Below, piece by piece: positions 28,292 to 41,377 of a stretch of 64,000 nucleotides of DNA (its first letter is position 1; every line of letters begins with the position of its first letter). Made by a program: the position numbers and the translations under genes. This DNA is from Anticarsia gemmatalis (lineage: Eukaryota > Arthropoda > Insecta > Lepidoptera > Erebidae): NCBI RefSeq assembly GCF_050436995.1, contig NC_134757.1, positions 9,002,501 to 9,066,500 on the forward strand, read 5' to 3'. Under the pieces are notes generated by a model. The model did not search any database. It was not told the DNA's origin and was given only the letters and a program-made list of their open reading frames with translations.

Positions 28292-29860
28292 CACTCAGCG
28301 GCAGAAAAAGTGGCCCAAGCGGTTATCGTGAATTTGTAAACAAATTAAGTAATATATGAAAGATATATTGTTGTAAGTAGTTGCGAAGTGAACTGTTTAG
28401 TGTTATGAAGTGTTTAATTTGGGATTAATTTAAGTGACGGATGACTTTTTCTAACAATGTGTGTTAGAACTGATTTTAGTGTTAATCCGAGAGGTCAGTT
28501 GAATTCTGTATTTTGAAATATTGCTGCACGGAAACGATTTTTTTTATGATTTTTATTGATTATCGGTCTATTTAGATTTTAGAAAAGATTTGAAGATGCC
28601 ACTTACTGCTGAACAAGTGGCTTAGGTGGTCTTATTGTCCGATCAGGGCCATTACCATTGAGAGGTGGCTGCATTTTTCAATGTATCGCGTACCACTTTA
28701 AGGTCTGCAATTAGGAGGTCTTATGAGACTAATCTCTACACGCGGCGACTAGCAAGTCGACGAACACGATGTACATCCGCAAGAGATGACCGATTTGTTA
28801 ACCTCCAGGTGCTGAGAAATCGCTTTCTGACAGCGTTTGAGATTCACTAGAGGCTTCAAGCGGCACGCGGAGTCATTCTTAGTGAACGGAACATAAGACG
28901 AAGGATAAGAGAACGTAATTTACGGGCAGAAAGACCAGCCCGAGTACCAGAACTCGAGAGACACCATCGAGTTGCGCGATTACGATTTGCTCGTAAACAT
29001 GTGAATTGGTCCAACGACCAATGGAGCAAGTTCTTGTTTACCGATGAGTCCTGAATAGCATTAAGAGCAACAAATGGTCGTGAGAGAGTGTACAGACGCC
29101 ACTAAGAATGGTTTCTTCCCAACACAACACGTCAGACGGTCAGTTACAAAGGTGGGTCTGTTATGGTGTGGGGAGGTGTATGTTTGGAGGCACGTACGGA
29201 GCTTGTCATCGTAGATCAGCGCCTAACAGCAGCCGGGTACATTGAAGAAATCCTCCAAGACCATGTTGTACCACTTATGGATTTCATTGGTCGGGAGGAT
29301 TAACTCTAATGCAGTTTAATGCGTGCGCTCATAACGCCCGCGTTGTGGAGTCGTACCTTGCTAATATCGGGATTCAAAAACTGGCTTAGCCTGCTCGCAG
29401 TCCAGACATCAGCCCCGTAGAACATGTCTGGCACATGCTAGAAAACAGTGTACGTGCACTGCCCAACCCACCAGAATCACTTGGAGAGCTAAGAACCGCT
29501 CTAGTCAGAGTGTGGGATAAAATTCTTCAAGAAGTAATTAAAACATCCTCCAAAGTATGCCAGAACGCATGCAGGTCACCATAAATGCTAGAGAAGTTAA
29601 CACGCGGTATGAACTTGATTTTTTCTTTGGTGCAGAATTAGTTTTTTGCAAAAACTTTCAATAAGCAATGTCGAAAAAAGCTGTATTTTTTTGTTTTTCC
29701 CATTTTTGATTAAAAATTACGACTATTTAGTGTAAATTGTAATTAAACTTGTGTATAAACTGTTTATCTAATAGTTATAGCCAAAATAATAACCATGTAT
29801 TGATATTATAAAAAGTTTTATCGTAGTTTTACTTTGGGCCACTTTTTCTGCCGCTGAGTG
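28292..29860 (+). mobile_element. Tc1-type DNA transposon, full length but dead
   Basis: The element is bounded by perfect 27-bp terminal inverted repeats (28292-28318 and 29834-29860, starting CACTCAGCGGCAGAAAAAGT) and by TA on each side (28290-28291, 29861-29862). The TA target duplication is the hallmark of the Tc1/mariner superfamily. At 1569 bp it has the usual length. It encloses a decayed transposase reading frame. It is inserted into an older Helitron-like copy whose remains flank it on both sides. Confidence 0.92.
28596..29584 (+). pseudogene. Tc1-family transposase, inactivated
   Basis: Starting at ATG 28596 the frame reads an N-terminal helix-turn-helix-like region (AAFFNVSRTTLRSAIRR), then a second DNA-binding part (SERNIRRRIRERNLRA) and the catalytic core. 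The first acid is in LFTDES (Asp codon 29043). The second, normally in QDNA, is replaced by Phe in QFNA (codon 29315). The third is Glu in SPVEHVW (29420). The 34 residues between the second and third positions match the DD34E spacing of Tc1. In-frame stops lie at 28623, 28659, 28848, 29052 and 29103, there is one frameshift near 29300, and another stop at 29387. The reading ends at TAA 29582-29584. No active enzyme can be made. Confidence 0.9.
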
Positions 29861-30723
29861 TATAATTTTTATGTATGACAGCCGCTTATGTTAGAAACCC
29901 TATACAGGCTCTATAATGTCATGCTATGAGCTACGGAGTTGCAATAGCCGGCATAATAATAAGCAGGAAAAGCTGGGCATGATTGCTAGTATTGTAATGT
30001 AAGGCTGGGAATGCACTAAATTAGCCTGCGTTGAAATACGAAATAACCTTTTTAACAATTAAACAAATTCATAGAATTCCAAATTGCCTCGGCATATGCA
30101 TAATTGTGTGAATTATTTTTATGTTCTACCATTTACAAATGCCAGTAATATTGTTCCGTGATTTATTGTACATATTTTTATAAATACCGCGGGTTTATTA
30201 AACGCTGTTATGTATTCAGATATTTTTTTGAAAACTGTTGACTGCATGCATACTATTATAATAATTATTATGAACTACAGACTCATGCATTTTCTTCACA
30301 AAAATAGCTTATCGAATCTAAATCTACCATTATTAATGTGAAAATGTATTTACTTGTTCTTGTTTCATGCGAAAACAAAAAAAGCAATTTGAAAAGTTGC
30401 AAATTGCTAGATAATTTTCTGAGGAAGGACTTAGACTACTGCATTTAACAAAAAGAACCCGAAACAACACGACTACAAGCTAGTAATGTAATAATACAAA
30501 GTCTAATTTCAAGCAAAAACACTGCATTTGTGTAGCCAACTTAAAAGCTTATTCCGCCAAATTAAGCTGTAAACCACGCGCAGGTAAAATACATTTTCAT
30601 TTTTAAAGTTTAATCATGGAAGACATTAGGGAAAATAATAGCTTGTTCACTATTTAGAAAATGTTGAAAATATCGTTTAACAGTATCTTATATTATTATG
30701 TTTATGTTTGTGTATATATATTT

Positions 30724-31070
30724 TGCCAGTGTCTGCGATTGCCGTGCAAAGGTCTCAGTTGCAAATCTTGAGACGGGCCCAAAAAGTCTTTTCAGAGATT
30801 TTCTGTTAAAAAATTCTCAGAGATTGCCCGGAGTTAGGACGTTGATGTTGTAAAACTCCGTGCCTCGGAGTTGTCAGCCGTAAAGCCGTCAGTCCTGCGC
30901 CTGACTTCTTACTGGTCATGCCGCTGTCTCACCAGTCTATAAAAGTAAGGGAATAGAGAGTGTACCTATGTATTGTGTACACACCTGCACACTATAGACA
31001 AAGTCCTGCACAGTTGGCTGGTTTCAATGAAACTGGCTTTCTAGCCGAATCGGCCAAAAGGACATCAATA
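30724..31070 (+). repeat. Probable LINE 3'-end fragment
   Basis: A GC-richer island in AT-rich DNA. From about 30940 the order AGGGAATAGAGAGTGTACCT, GTGTACACACCTGCACACTA, TCCTGCACAGTTGGCTG, TCGGCCAAAAGGACAT follows that of a dispersed retroposon tail I recall from lepidopteran genomes. The first part (GTGTCTGCGATTGCCGTGCA) may belong to the same unit. No target duplication was established. Confidence 0.45.
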
Positions 31071-34000
31071 AGAAAAAATATTTTTCTTAGTCTATGACAA
31101 CCATGGGCTTATATCTCTTCTATTTATTTATATATTTATTACCGCCTTACATTAACAGTATTTACTACACATTCTACTAAATTTAATAGTTCAATTTTTT
31201 TGCAATAAGTCCAAATAGGGCCCAGATTTGAATTGTAAAGCGAATGATGCCTCTTCCTTAATAAAAGTCTATCTTCTTCCACAAATGTACACTTTAACTA
31301 GGACCGTACTACTATCAAATAAATTAACCCAGCAATGGCAAACCAAGAGGAAATTTATGTTTCCGCACGGTCAAACCATAAATAATGTATTTCGACCATA
31401 TGAAATATAGTCACTAATTATAACTGCAAGTTATGAACCCAAACCCTTTCCCTTGAAGCTTCGATAAATACTACTGATACAATATGTAGGTCCTTACTTA
31501 TACAAAGCTTACTACCTCCATAATTCAATGACCTAAATCAAAATCGCAATCCCAAAATTGTTTGATAATGCTCGCGGCAGGAAATACGAAATACCGAAAT
31601 ATTACACGAACATTCGCAATATGCATTCAGTTTTCAGTACCATTATCGCTTAACAAGATTTGGAGAACATTATCGGTTCTAAATTCTGTCAATATTTCAA
31701 TAATTAGGTCTCTATAGCTTTCATTTCAATTACTACCAAAACGATAATAACTGCAGTTCATGTTTAGTTATGATTCAATACATGTCTACTATACTTTTGG
31801 GACTATATTGCTAAACAGGTTTTAATGGAATATAATAAGATGAAAAAGTAATCAAATCTAAATGAATAAATGTTCAACGCTTTTGTTTATCTTGAACATA
31901 ACCTAACACGTTATAGAGATTCGTACAATCAATCACAATTTCATCAAAACCAACCCCTTATTTCGTCACAATATACTATCAGGAAACAAAACAAAAATTA
32001 AATAACTTAATTCAATAATCATGTTAGAACATGTTATATTCAGTACACACGTCAAACGGTCGAACTAAAGCACCCTGTTCCCGACTTATTACTCTTTCGC
32101 GTGACTAAAAATATCAAACAGAAATCGATAGAACAAAGCGCTTTGAACTATCCCAATGTGATTGCAACAATGTACTCACTATTATTTATGCGGTGATATG
32201 CTAAATGTGCATTGAATAGAATTGTTTAATAAAGTTTATCGGATAGTTTTCGATTGTGATATGTGAATTGTAGAGCTTTGAATTTGAGAGTAGGTAGCCT
32301 TTGTTCAAGATAATATGGAAAAAGGGTTAGGTGTCACTTGCATCTGTAAAACAAGGGACAAACGTTTTTTACACGCGTCGTTACGGTTTTCTCCAGATTT
32401 TATTACTTGTCAAGAATCTGGGAATATCACGGATGTGGGCAAATGTGTATGCATAGAAAAGAACAAATTAAAAATACAGATAGCAGTATCATGTGCAAGT
32501 ATGAATTCTCACACAAATTAAATGTGTTTTATGCCGCTAAACATAATCCTTGCTTTGATACTTATTAATAGAAGCCATGAGGCGTTAATTTTTATACTTA
32601 CTCGTAGACACCTATAATTATGAGAACATGTAAATCAAAGGCGCCAATACGGATTACCTTCGTAATATAAAACAGAATCTGCTGATAAACACAATTTACA
32701 AAGCTTCATTAAAACAGGCGTAATCATATTCCCAGTAAACCGATATTATTGGTTATCAAAGATCCGACAAAACGTCAACATGCTTCATACAACCGACCTT
32801 TATCCATCGAACAGTGAAATTAATTACATCACTCATTGCTAATGAAGCCTGTTGGTTGCGAGACAACATTTGCACAGTACCCCCGCACCCCGCACCTCAC
32901 CCCCTCCCTCGCCTGTACACGTCAGGATCAGCCTTTGTTCTGGTTTCACTGAAGCTATTATGAATCTCGAGTGTTTGTGCCCTTATTATGTTTGTGTATC
33001 GATATTTATTATGATGATGCGTGCGTTTGGCAGACACATGAAAGCTTCTGAATACAGTGACGTCCTTTCACGGACTACGAAAATGTTGGAACAAAAGTGT
33101 CAATTTGCGGGGCCAGATTAATTTGTATTAAGAGATTCTATAAATCATGGAACTACAATGCATTAACGGAATTGTGAAACTGCCTGGTACAGATTGTAAC
33201 GATGAAATATAGCCATATCATAATTTTACTAGTTCGAACTGTGGTATGTATTCCTCAGAGGCTTAATTGTACAAATTATTAACTTTTGTATCTTTGATGG
33301 TAGTTTAAAGTTACAGTACTTAAATTGTTAACCTAGACAATATAGGTACATTAAAATCATGACCGCAACATGTCATTGTATAAAAAACGATATGCTCAAA
33401 GTCCCAACATAGGTTAAGAGAAGATAAAATAAGACCTTGCACTTTGAATATTGCACACAAAAATGTATTATATCGAAGATCCACAACATAAAACATTTTT
33501 GTCTTGCTTTCAAACTTGCCTATAAACTATCCGTCTTTAATCACTACACTCACCCTGTCGTTTAACTGTCCACCATTAATTTGTTTAATGAAAGGACATT
33601 TTATTTGAACAATCGTCGACCGTTGCCGTTACTACAAAACATTTGGGCTTTTTCCTTAACTAATGATGTTTGTCTTTTGGTTTTTCGGTTAAGTAAACAA
33701 GTGGCAACAAGTTTGACTGCAAATACGTGTAATTGGGTCAGCTATCAGGGATATTTCGGGGTTTCCTTGTGGACAGTTTACAAGCCCGTTTGATATAATG
33801 GTCACTCGCTGTAGAGTTGGGTATAAGCAATACTTGTAAATTTGATAAAATAGGTTAAGACCTATTTTGTTACAAAGAATGAAAGCTTATTCCAACAACC
33901 ATAGGTTTGTGAGTACTTCCCACTTTTTCTCAACAATGTTTAGTCAGAAAATAAAGACATTCCAAAAAAAATCAGACTCCCGACTCCCCTGGTTTATTCT

Positions 34001-37000
34001 TACAATCTCTACCCTTTTTCAATGTACTAACATTTCATATATAGATAGGCCTTATATTTTACTACTACACTTCGAATAGTAACCAAACACCTGTGAATAA
34101 ATAACTGTATATAACGACTGACATAGATGCGTGTAACAAAGTATTTTAATGAGATGACTGATGGACACACAATGCGATGGTAATGATGATATTCCTCTTA
34201 TAACGATCCGTCGCGGTACTGTGCGCAACTAATAGAAGGTTTCTTATTAGATTTAACAATGTAACATACTTTATCCGATAAAAATATATTTTAGTAGCTG
34301 ATGGGAGAACTTTAGACAATTTTTAAAGTACCCTGTGTCGTGATATGGGGTTATGATTAATCGCTTTGCACAATTATATCGTAACCAGCTAAAATCATTT
34401 AGTCGTGAGCAAAAAAAGAGGGTAACCCGGGCAGTTATTTCCGTGTTGTCTCATAGTGAAATTACGTATTGTTTAAATTTTGTCACATTGTTTACTGACT
34501 TTAATAAAAGAAGAAATCTAAATAGTTTTTATATCTCTATCGTTCAAAATTTGCACTGCCTCTATCTAAATAAAAATAAATACATGAATGCAAAAAACCA
34601 AATTTACGATGGATACTAGATATTTTCTCGATAAATAGACTAGATACTACTACTATAATATACTGAAATCTATAAATAGGAAAAATAATTAACTTTAAAA
34701 TCTAAACAGGTCTAACAATCTAAATTTAAACACCAGTCCGAAATGACGAAAACTTTATTACGAAAAGTGTTGCAACAAAGATATATTGCAAATTGATATC
34801 ATCCTCTTTTACAAAGGGCACTTGATCAGAATCTGACTGCAAATTAATTATCAATTTCGTACGAGTGCCTACGATTTAATCACTCACTATACGAAGTGTA
34901 ATTACCGTCAATCTCTTGGCGATCCGAGTTTTGATTCAATGATATCGACATTATGCCAAGCTAATGAAGAATTATGTATTTTTTGGAAGTGAAATTATAT
35001 AAATTTGAGAGTCTATGTAGTGTATTAGAATTATCTGTTTTTAAAACTTTAGGCCCATAATGTCAAAACAGAAATAAAATTAGTTTCTGAACTTCTCTAT
35101 TGAATGAGTTTCGAACTTTAAAGGTTATATCTAAAGTATAAAGGACCTACACATACACACCCACATGCGTATTAAAGGTCGTGTTACACAAATTTCAAAA
35201 TTTTGTCGCATTAACGTGAACTACGTGACGATTTTATTAAATATTTTGTAAATTTGAGACTTTAATTAATTTACTTTGTTAAATTAATTCGGTTTCAATA
35301 AACACTGGATAGATATCACACAAACCAAGATTAAGACAAATTATGTAGCTACCCCTTAAAACCCCAGTACATATTGACAAAATATATTTTTGACGCGTGT
35401 AACGTAGGTGGTTCTTATCTAGAAGTTTTACGATTTTGCTAATGTTAATGTTTTGAAATCAGTTCATTCAGGGTTGAAAAGTGTAACATAGATTGGCAGT
35501 ATTATTTTGCGCTTTTGATTTTAGTAAAACTGTTTTGTAATAACTGGCAATTAACAATTAAAAGACACTTAAATACATTGAATAAGTAGACGCCGAGTAT
35601 CATTGGCTAGCTGTTCTTTCGTCCAAAAAGATACTGAAACATAGATTCCCGAAAAAGCATCGCTTTTCTATCGCTCATGCGACAATAATTACTACACCAG
35701 AACAATGCATTTATCCTCAAAGTACAATAAATCCCGAAGGAAATAAACGAGAGAGATAACCGTCCAAGATAACTTGTTTCTAAGCAAAGCTATTCCGCGT
35801 CACCTCCCCGATGCTAGCAAATAACTTAATACAGGTAAATACATTCTAGTTTGTAGATATTTCACGTGTTACATTGCTCCGTATCACTGCATGCATTGCA
35901 TTAGGTGGCCTTACTATAAGTTTTGGAATAACTTTTCTATAGTTCGAGTTCTTGTTTGTTCTTTATCGTGGTTCCATGTCCCTCTGCTGATCATGGAATT
36001 TTCTTAGATTCTCGGACCTCTCAGCAAACTTATTTATCCAGAGACACATCCAGATCGGCCAAGCATTTCCATTTAGGAGTCTCTTGTTGCTCATAATGAT
36101 ACTTATTAATTCAACTTACCGTACGCTCAGTGTATATAGTACACAGCTCTTCCAATCCACTTGAGTAATCTCTTTGGTAGCGAAATGTATATTAGCGAAA
36201 TTTAAAAAAATAATTAAAAGCTATGCATAGGAAGAGAGACCCTGTCTAATAAGACATACGCCATATGTTCGTGATCATTGCCTATGAGCATCCGTAGAAG
36301 GCAATATTGCTCCCAAGTGCCAAATATGGTCTTAGACTTTATCAAAAGTTATAGATACTCGTTTGCAACTCGTTTCAAACGAAACTTTTAGTTGTTTCAA
36401 TAGTAGTGTGCATGTCAGAGATCTGTATCGCGAGTAGCGCGCGCTCCCAGGTGTATCTAGTAATAAGGATGCAGATACATGAGACGACAACTGTGAAATT
36501 GCTTGATCGTGATGTATGCTACGACATTTGGCGGAGAATGAGTTTGTGTATCGAAAACTATCCTGAAATGTAGGTAAAGGAAAAAGATTCGAGGTTTTGT
36601 GGTAGGAATGAAATAAAGAACAATTTGTATTTTGTCGTAGACACAAATAATTTTACGTATTACTATTTTTTCGCTTGGAACAGGAGCAATTTCAGACTGA
36701 GAGGAAATCAGTAACATATTCTTAGTAGAAAGCATAATTTGTTAAGTTTGTTCATCGTCTAAAATAGCAACACCGCTCTTTAAACTGACTACCCAGATAT
36801 TTTTTTATTTAACCTTTATAATCAAATTTTTAAGGAATTGACGCCATTAGGATTGATTGATTGACATTTAAGCACAGATAACATTGACCGTGGTCACAAA
36901 GCTGACTGAAACACAATATATAGCTCATTACAAAGACCAAACACATATTATTATATACGTTAGAATGATGTATACACATCAAGACCCTATTTATATTTTA

Positions 37001-38540
37001 ATCCTACCGCAAGACAAAATGAAAAAAAAATTCGTTTACATACTCCCAACTTCTGCGGTGTGAAGGGAAATTAATTTCCGGTAATAAAATTGTTTTTTCC
37101 TCCTGACTACAAGAGCTGTGTCATGTTTGAAATAAATACACAAAGCAATAGCACAAAGTAAACGTTAGCGTAATAGTAAGGTATAATACGAAAAAAGTAA
37201 AATTATATTATTGTCTGATGACCGTTTGGAATCGAAGAATTTCCACAAATATTTCTTATAAATTCATTCTCGTGGTAAGAGTTCCCATGATAAAATTGAA
37301 GTCTAAAACTATTCAATTGCTCCATTTATCCAAAGCTCAGTTTCGTTTGAATGAGTTACAAATAGCCATACATACAAACCGCAACACTTACAATAAAAGC
37401 AGCCCTGCGCTGATTTTCTGCCTTTTATTTTATGGCACTGATAACTTTTGAATCAACATCGAAAAAAAATCGAACCTTACAAACTTTTTAGTGTCTAATA
37501 CTAATATTTATTCACTATGAGGGCCAGTTTCAGAGTTTATGAAAAGGTATCAGATATCATATCAGCCAAAAAGGGCCAAGCAAATGTTTAAAAACCACTG
37601 TCATAATTTTGTCTGATCTGATCCAAAAATCAGAGACTGGATCTAAGGATCCTCAATGTTGCTATAAACAAGATAATTATATACCTCATGCCTACGTCTC
37701 TAGAGGCGGTGTCCACACAAACCAGACTGGCCACAGGGAGCTTGTTGTCTGACCACGAAGCTGGCCATCCGCCCAGTCGCAACTGGTAGTACTAAACATT
37801 TATAGGCTAGTCTGAAGGCACAATTACAATTAATTTACTTGTAGTAGGCGGTGGTAAGTGCTGTCTTAAGTCAGCACGCAGGTCTGCCGTACCTAGTTAC
37901 CTAACTGTAGTGTTTATCAAGACTCCATAATTTGCGTTTTTATAAAATTAAATGATCTTGTTTTTTCACGTAATACTTAAAATACGAAATAGAGAGTTAA
38001 AATCAGGCAGGCGGCAGGTTGTATAAAAATTGACAAACTTTTTACTAGAAGGTAAATACACAATTCTACATCCGAACCTTCGTAACGTGATACCACATAA
38101 TGATGATGACTTAAAAAAACTTATTGTTAAACCTCAACTAAGTCCGTCGTGATCGCATAAAAGCATAATAATATTTTAAACATATAACATTTGTATTTTG
38201 ATTGGTAGTTACTGGATTCCACAAATTATTTTACATTGTTTATACAAATCATATGCAATATGATATATTTCTAACTCTAGGAACGTACAAAGACTGTAAC
38301 AGTCGTATAAGAATATTTAATTCGTACTTCATTTAGTATTCAGGGTTGTCTGTTAATTTTCCGTTCACGTTTAAACCATTGCGAGAAAGCATTTCATATT
38401 CTTAACTCTGCAGGTTTGAAAATGTTCTTGAGCTTTTTTTCATCTGATACGGAGAAACCTTACCAAGATAGTATCTAGATACCATCCACCAGTACACCGT
38501 GAAATCCAGGGTTCAGTGCTCGTGTGAGACGAAAAAGTAT

Positions 38541-38645
38541 TAATGTTTTGTGATGTAGAAACCAGTGTAATCTGCGCCGAAACGTCAAGCTATCAAACGT
38601 AAAATGTGTGTTCGCGCATATCTCCGTATTCTATAAACCACACAT
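38541..38645 (+). repeat. Dispersed repeat shared with the insert at 47335-47475
   Basis: The blocks ATCTGCGCCGAAACGTC, GTAAAATGTGTGTTCGCG and ATCTCCGTATTCTAT recur in the same order and spacing at about 47384-47455. The boundaries are approximate. Confidence 0.5.
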
Positions 38646-38927
38646 TGTATACTACGCAAAAGGAAAAAAAAAACATTTAGTATAAACGGACTGAATGTTC
38701 ACTCACAAACATAGCTAATCCGCCACATACAAAGCAATCGCTATCGGTAATCTGCAGAAATGGCCGAACTTCCGTGGACCCTGGATCCTCGTCAAACAAA
38801 CATTAGACAACTGATAAAAAGAGTTGGTTCCATTCCGAGTGATCCGGACCCAACGTCACTGGATATTGGCTTTGTTTGACGCTTCCACACCAAATGTCAA
38901 TTGAACAGACGAAAGTAAAGTAATCAG

Positions 38928-39095
38928 TAGCGCGATTTTGTATAATTTGTACTGTCGAGTATCCAGAGTTTGACATGTAGAATGTACTGCCAAAATAGTT
39001 CCTACGACGTCCGTCGGAGGCACTGATCATATTTTCATACAAAATTTCCCGATGACAAACTGGTTGTCGGTAGTCGATAGTGGTAGAGAATTGAG
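38928..39095 (+). repeat. Dispersed repeat, copy 1 (pair with 61795-61985)
   Basis: Shared blocks in the same order with the region near 61830: GAGTTTGACAT, AATGTACTGC, AAAATAGTTC, CAAAATTTC and GGTAGAGAAT. Not coding; probably a MITE or SINE family. Confidence 0.5.
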
Positions 39096-40675
39096 CTATA
39101 GGATGCTATACTTTAATTGTATTTTGTTTGTAGGTACATTTCGTTTGATATACTTACCTACTTTAATTATACCTATTTCGTGTACAATATTTTTAATGGT
39201 AAAAGAAAACTCGAACATACGTGTGGCAAATTCGGAAAAAAACACAGACATCTATAGAGTTACTCATTTTCAAAACTCTGCAATCCAAGCAAAACTTCTG
39301 TACGATAAAAAACTTTCTTATTTAAATAGCATACCATCTTCTTTCTTTGAAGCCAAGACTATTGCTTGTTTTCATAATCAGTACATTCTACCACAATAAG
39401 ATAAATCCATAAAAAAACTTGACGTAAAACAAATACCGTTAAAAGAGCGCTAACAATAAATACCGTATCGTCGTGTAACAATACCATCTGAACAAACCAG
39501 TCGGCATCGATCAGTGCATATTTCATCGCCCACACTCCATGTATTCCCATTTCATACGTATTTGGCGCAAACGCCAAATTCGATAAGTCGAACGCTTTGA
39601 GTACCACTCGAAATGCAGTTAATGGAATTACGCGACGCGCTCTGCGGTTTTGCGACGGCTAAATGAGTTTTCATGTATTGCCAACAATTTTATACGGGAC
39701 GCATACATTACCGCATTATTGGTTCCTCTGTTATGATAATTGTGAATGCCTAATACGATGAATGTAAATAGACTGTAATGTTTAGAGAAACCCACTGGAT
39801 ATTGGATTTAAAGATTATGTCGGTGTTAAACCGCAAATATATTTTGATAAAACAAATAATGATTGCTTACCAAAATGCGTTTTTATTTAAACTACATAGT
39901 TTCCGCCGGCCATTTCGTCCGCGTTAAATGATTTCCTACAGTAAAAACTGACATGGGCCAATACCGTATTTTAGGTTACCTATTAACTATTTTTGCAATA
40001 ATTATCATTAAAATCCGGTCGGTAGTATTTTTGGTGACAGGGTAATAGGGTAACATACATCCTCACAAACTTTCGTAATTCTAATATAAATAAGACTTAA
40101 TTAAAGCTCAAATGTCATATATCGGTGTCAATAACAAAATTTAGAATCAGATGATCTAACAATTATTTTCAATGTTCAATATACTACAAGATCAGATAAT
40201 AATACAAGATTTATTATTTCTTTCCCGTAGCGGTCACTTGTCCGTTACGTAAGATATTATGAATGCGACAATATGATTGCACATAGGCACGGCACGGGAT
40301 GCAATACTACCATATAAAGACACGACAATGTAGATGCGTCGATAAAAAAATAATGTGAAGTAATCTGTAAAGATCCGTAGAAAAATATCTAGAATGACAA
40401 TTATTTAATGTTACGATAATTGCGCAATATAAATCGATGCTTAGCATTACTAATATAACAAGGAGAAGATATTGTCGTATACATTGTCGTCTACATAATT
40501 ATAATAAAATTAAATCACCCCGACTATTTATCTGCTTGCGATAAATTAAGATCGGCTTAACTTGTTTTCGGCGATTACATAGATGGGTAAAGCGATAAGA
40601 TCACGCTTTTTCCCGTGAACCGCCACATTCTGCGATTCCTATACTTTTCCTTCATTCACAACCATACATCATAAT

Positions 40676-40680
<5 letters not shown>

Positions 40681-40711
<31 letters not shown>
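40681..40711 (+). repeat. (TTTA)n microsatellite, LINE tail
   Basis: Uninterrupted TTTA units forming the 3' tail of the minus-strand LINE fragment. Confidence 0.85.
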
Positions 40712-40954
40712 GGGAAAAACAAACAGTTACACACTTACATTGTTATAAAGTAATACAAATAGGTACTTCTTATATGTGAAACCAACAACGTTTTCCACGT
40801 CTTATACATAATTATTCTGAGAACTGTGCTCGAGTGAGACATGAAATGACTTTATTATTAATACATTTAAGTAATGTTATAAATTATATAAATAATAGGA
40901 AATGACATGCAAATAAATGAACATATATCACAATATAGAAGACCAAAGTTAAAA

Positions 40955-41359
40955 TTACACAAACTGTAAACCATCAAGCTTTTCAATTATTTTATACCTG
41001 AACTGATCAGCTGATAAGACGAATAAATCCAGATCTGTAAAGTGATCATTGTAATTTTTGGCAATACGAGTTAGCGGTGCGCGGACTCCAGCATTTGTGC
41101 GAGAAGACCGAATAGCAAAAAGAGTATGTCCGCGCACTTCGCGTCTCACTACAGTTCTGGGGATGATATAGCACAAATTGCCAGCTAAATCTAAGCAATC
41201 GTATCGGTTATTGCATAAATCATATAAGAACATTGTCTCAAGAAAAAGGCGTCTGGCTCTTAAATCATGTAATTTGATAGTACTGTTTACGTCATTGATT
41301 AAGTTATGACCGCAACGGTATTGCATTGCTTTGATGAACTTACGCTGAATCCCTTCCAA
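40955..41359 (-). pseudogene. C-terminal fragment of a LINE ORF2 protein, 134 codons open
   Basis: An open frame of 134 codons reads EGIQRKFIKAMQYR at its start, then HDLRARRLFLETMFLYDLCN, a Cys/Pro-containing stretch (LCYIIPRTVVRR) and a hydrophobic end (FRYKIIEKLDGLQF). This is the arrangement typical of the region after the reverse transcriptase domain in Jockey/CR1-like elements. Endonuclease and reverse transcriptase proper are missing because of 5' truncation. The apparent Met start is internal to the original protein, so it is not a host gene. Confidence 0.7.
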
Positions 41360-41377
41360 GTTATAAATAAATATTAT

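Larger units (their letters stand above)
28194..29989 (+). mobile_element. Old Helitron-like copy split by the Tc1 element
   Basis: Flanking the Tc1 insertion are two halves (about 28194-28289 and 29863-29989) that align by eye to the intact Helitron-like copies in this window. The left half has the AATAAAGC start, a TTTG-rich tract and CTAATATCTGGAACTACCAG. The right half has the TATAATGTCATGCTATGAGC part and ends GCTAGT. It is clearly more diverged than the other copies, and its 5' TC is uncertain. Confidence 0.6.
29990..40680. other. No gene recognised; scattered repeats
   Basis: Holds the repeat fragments at 30724-31070, 38541-38645 and 38928-39095. The remainder is AT-rich without coding signal. 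The overlapping minus frames at 36332-36735 show no family features. Confidence 0.45.
40681..41369 (-). mobile_element. 5'-truncated non-LTR retrotransposon (LINE)
   Basis: A minus-strand retrotransposon tail: the C-terminal end of ORF2, then about 240 bp of 3' UTR, then a (TAAA)n tail (plus-strand TTTA repeat at 40681-40711). The 5' truncation lies near 41369. A possible 8-bp target duplication AATATTAT flanks it (40673-40680 and 41370-41377), but these are low-complexity bases. Confidence 0.72.

Noticed and set aside
36332..36735. Two overlapping minus-strand frames of 92 and 104 codons
   Set aside because: They overlap in different frames, are low in family-like motifs, and neither resembles a known protein.
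37510..37660. MITE with ends near GGGCCAGTTTCAGAG and CAGAGACTGGATC
   Set aside because: The inverted match is short and interrupted, and no target duplication was found.
39052..39399. 115-codon plus-strand frame
   Set aside because: It begins inside a dispersed repeat and has no identifiable domain.
40955..41359. Longest continuous open frame taken as a host gene
   Set aside because: The protein matches the C-terminal style of LINE ORF2 and is followed by a (TAAA)n tail.
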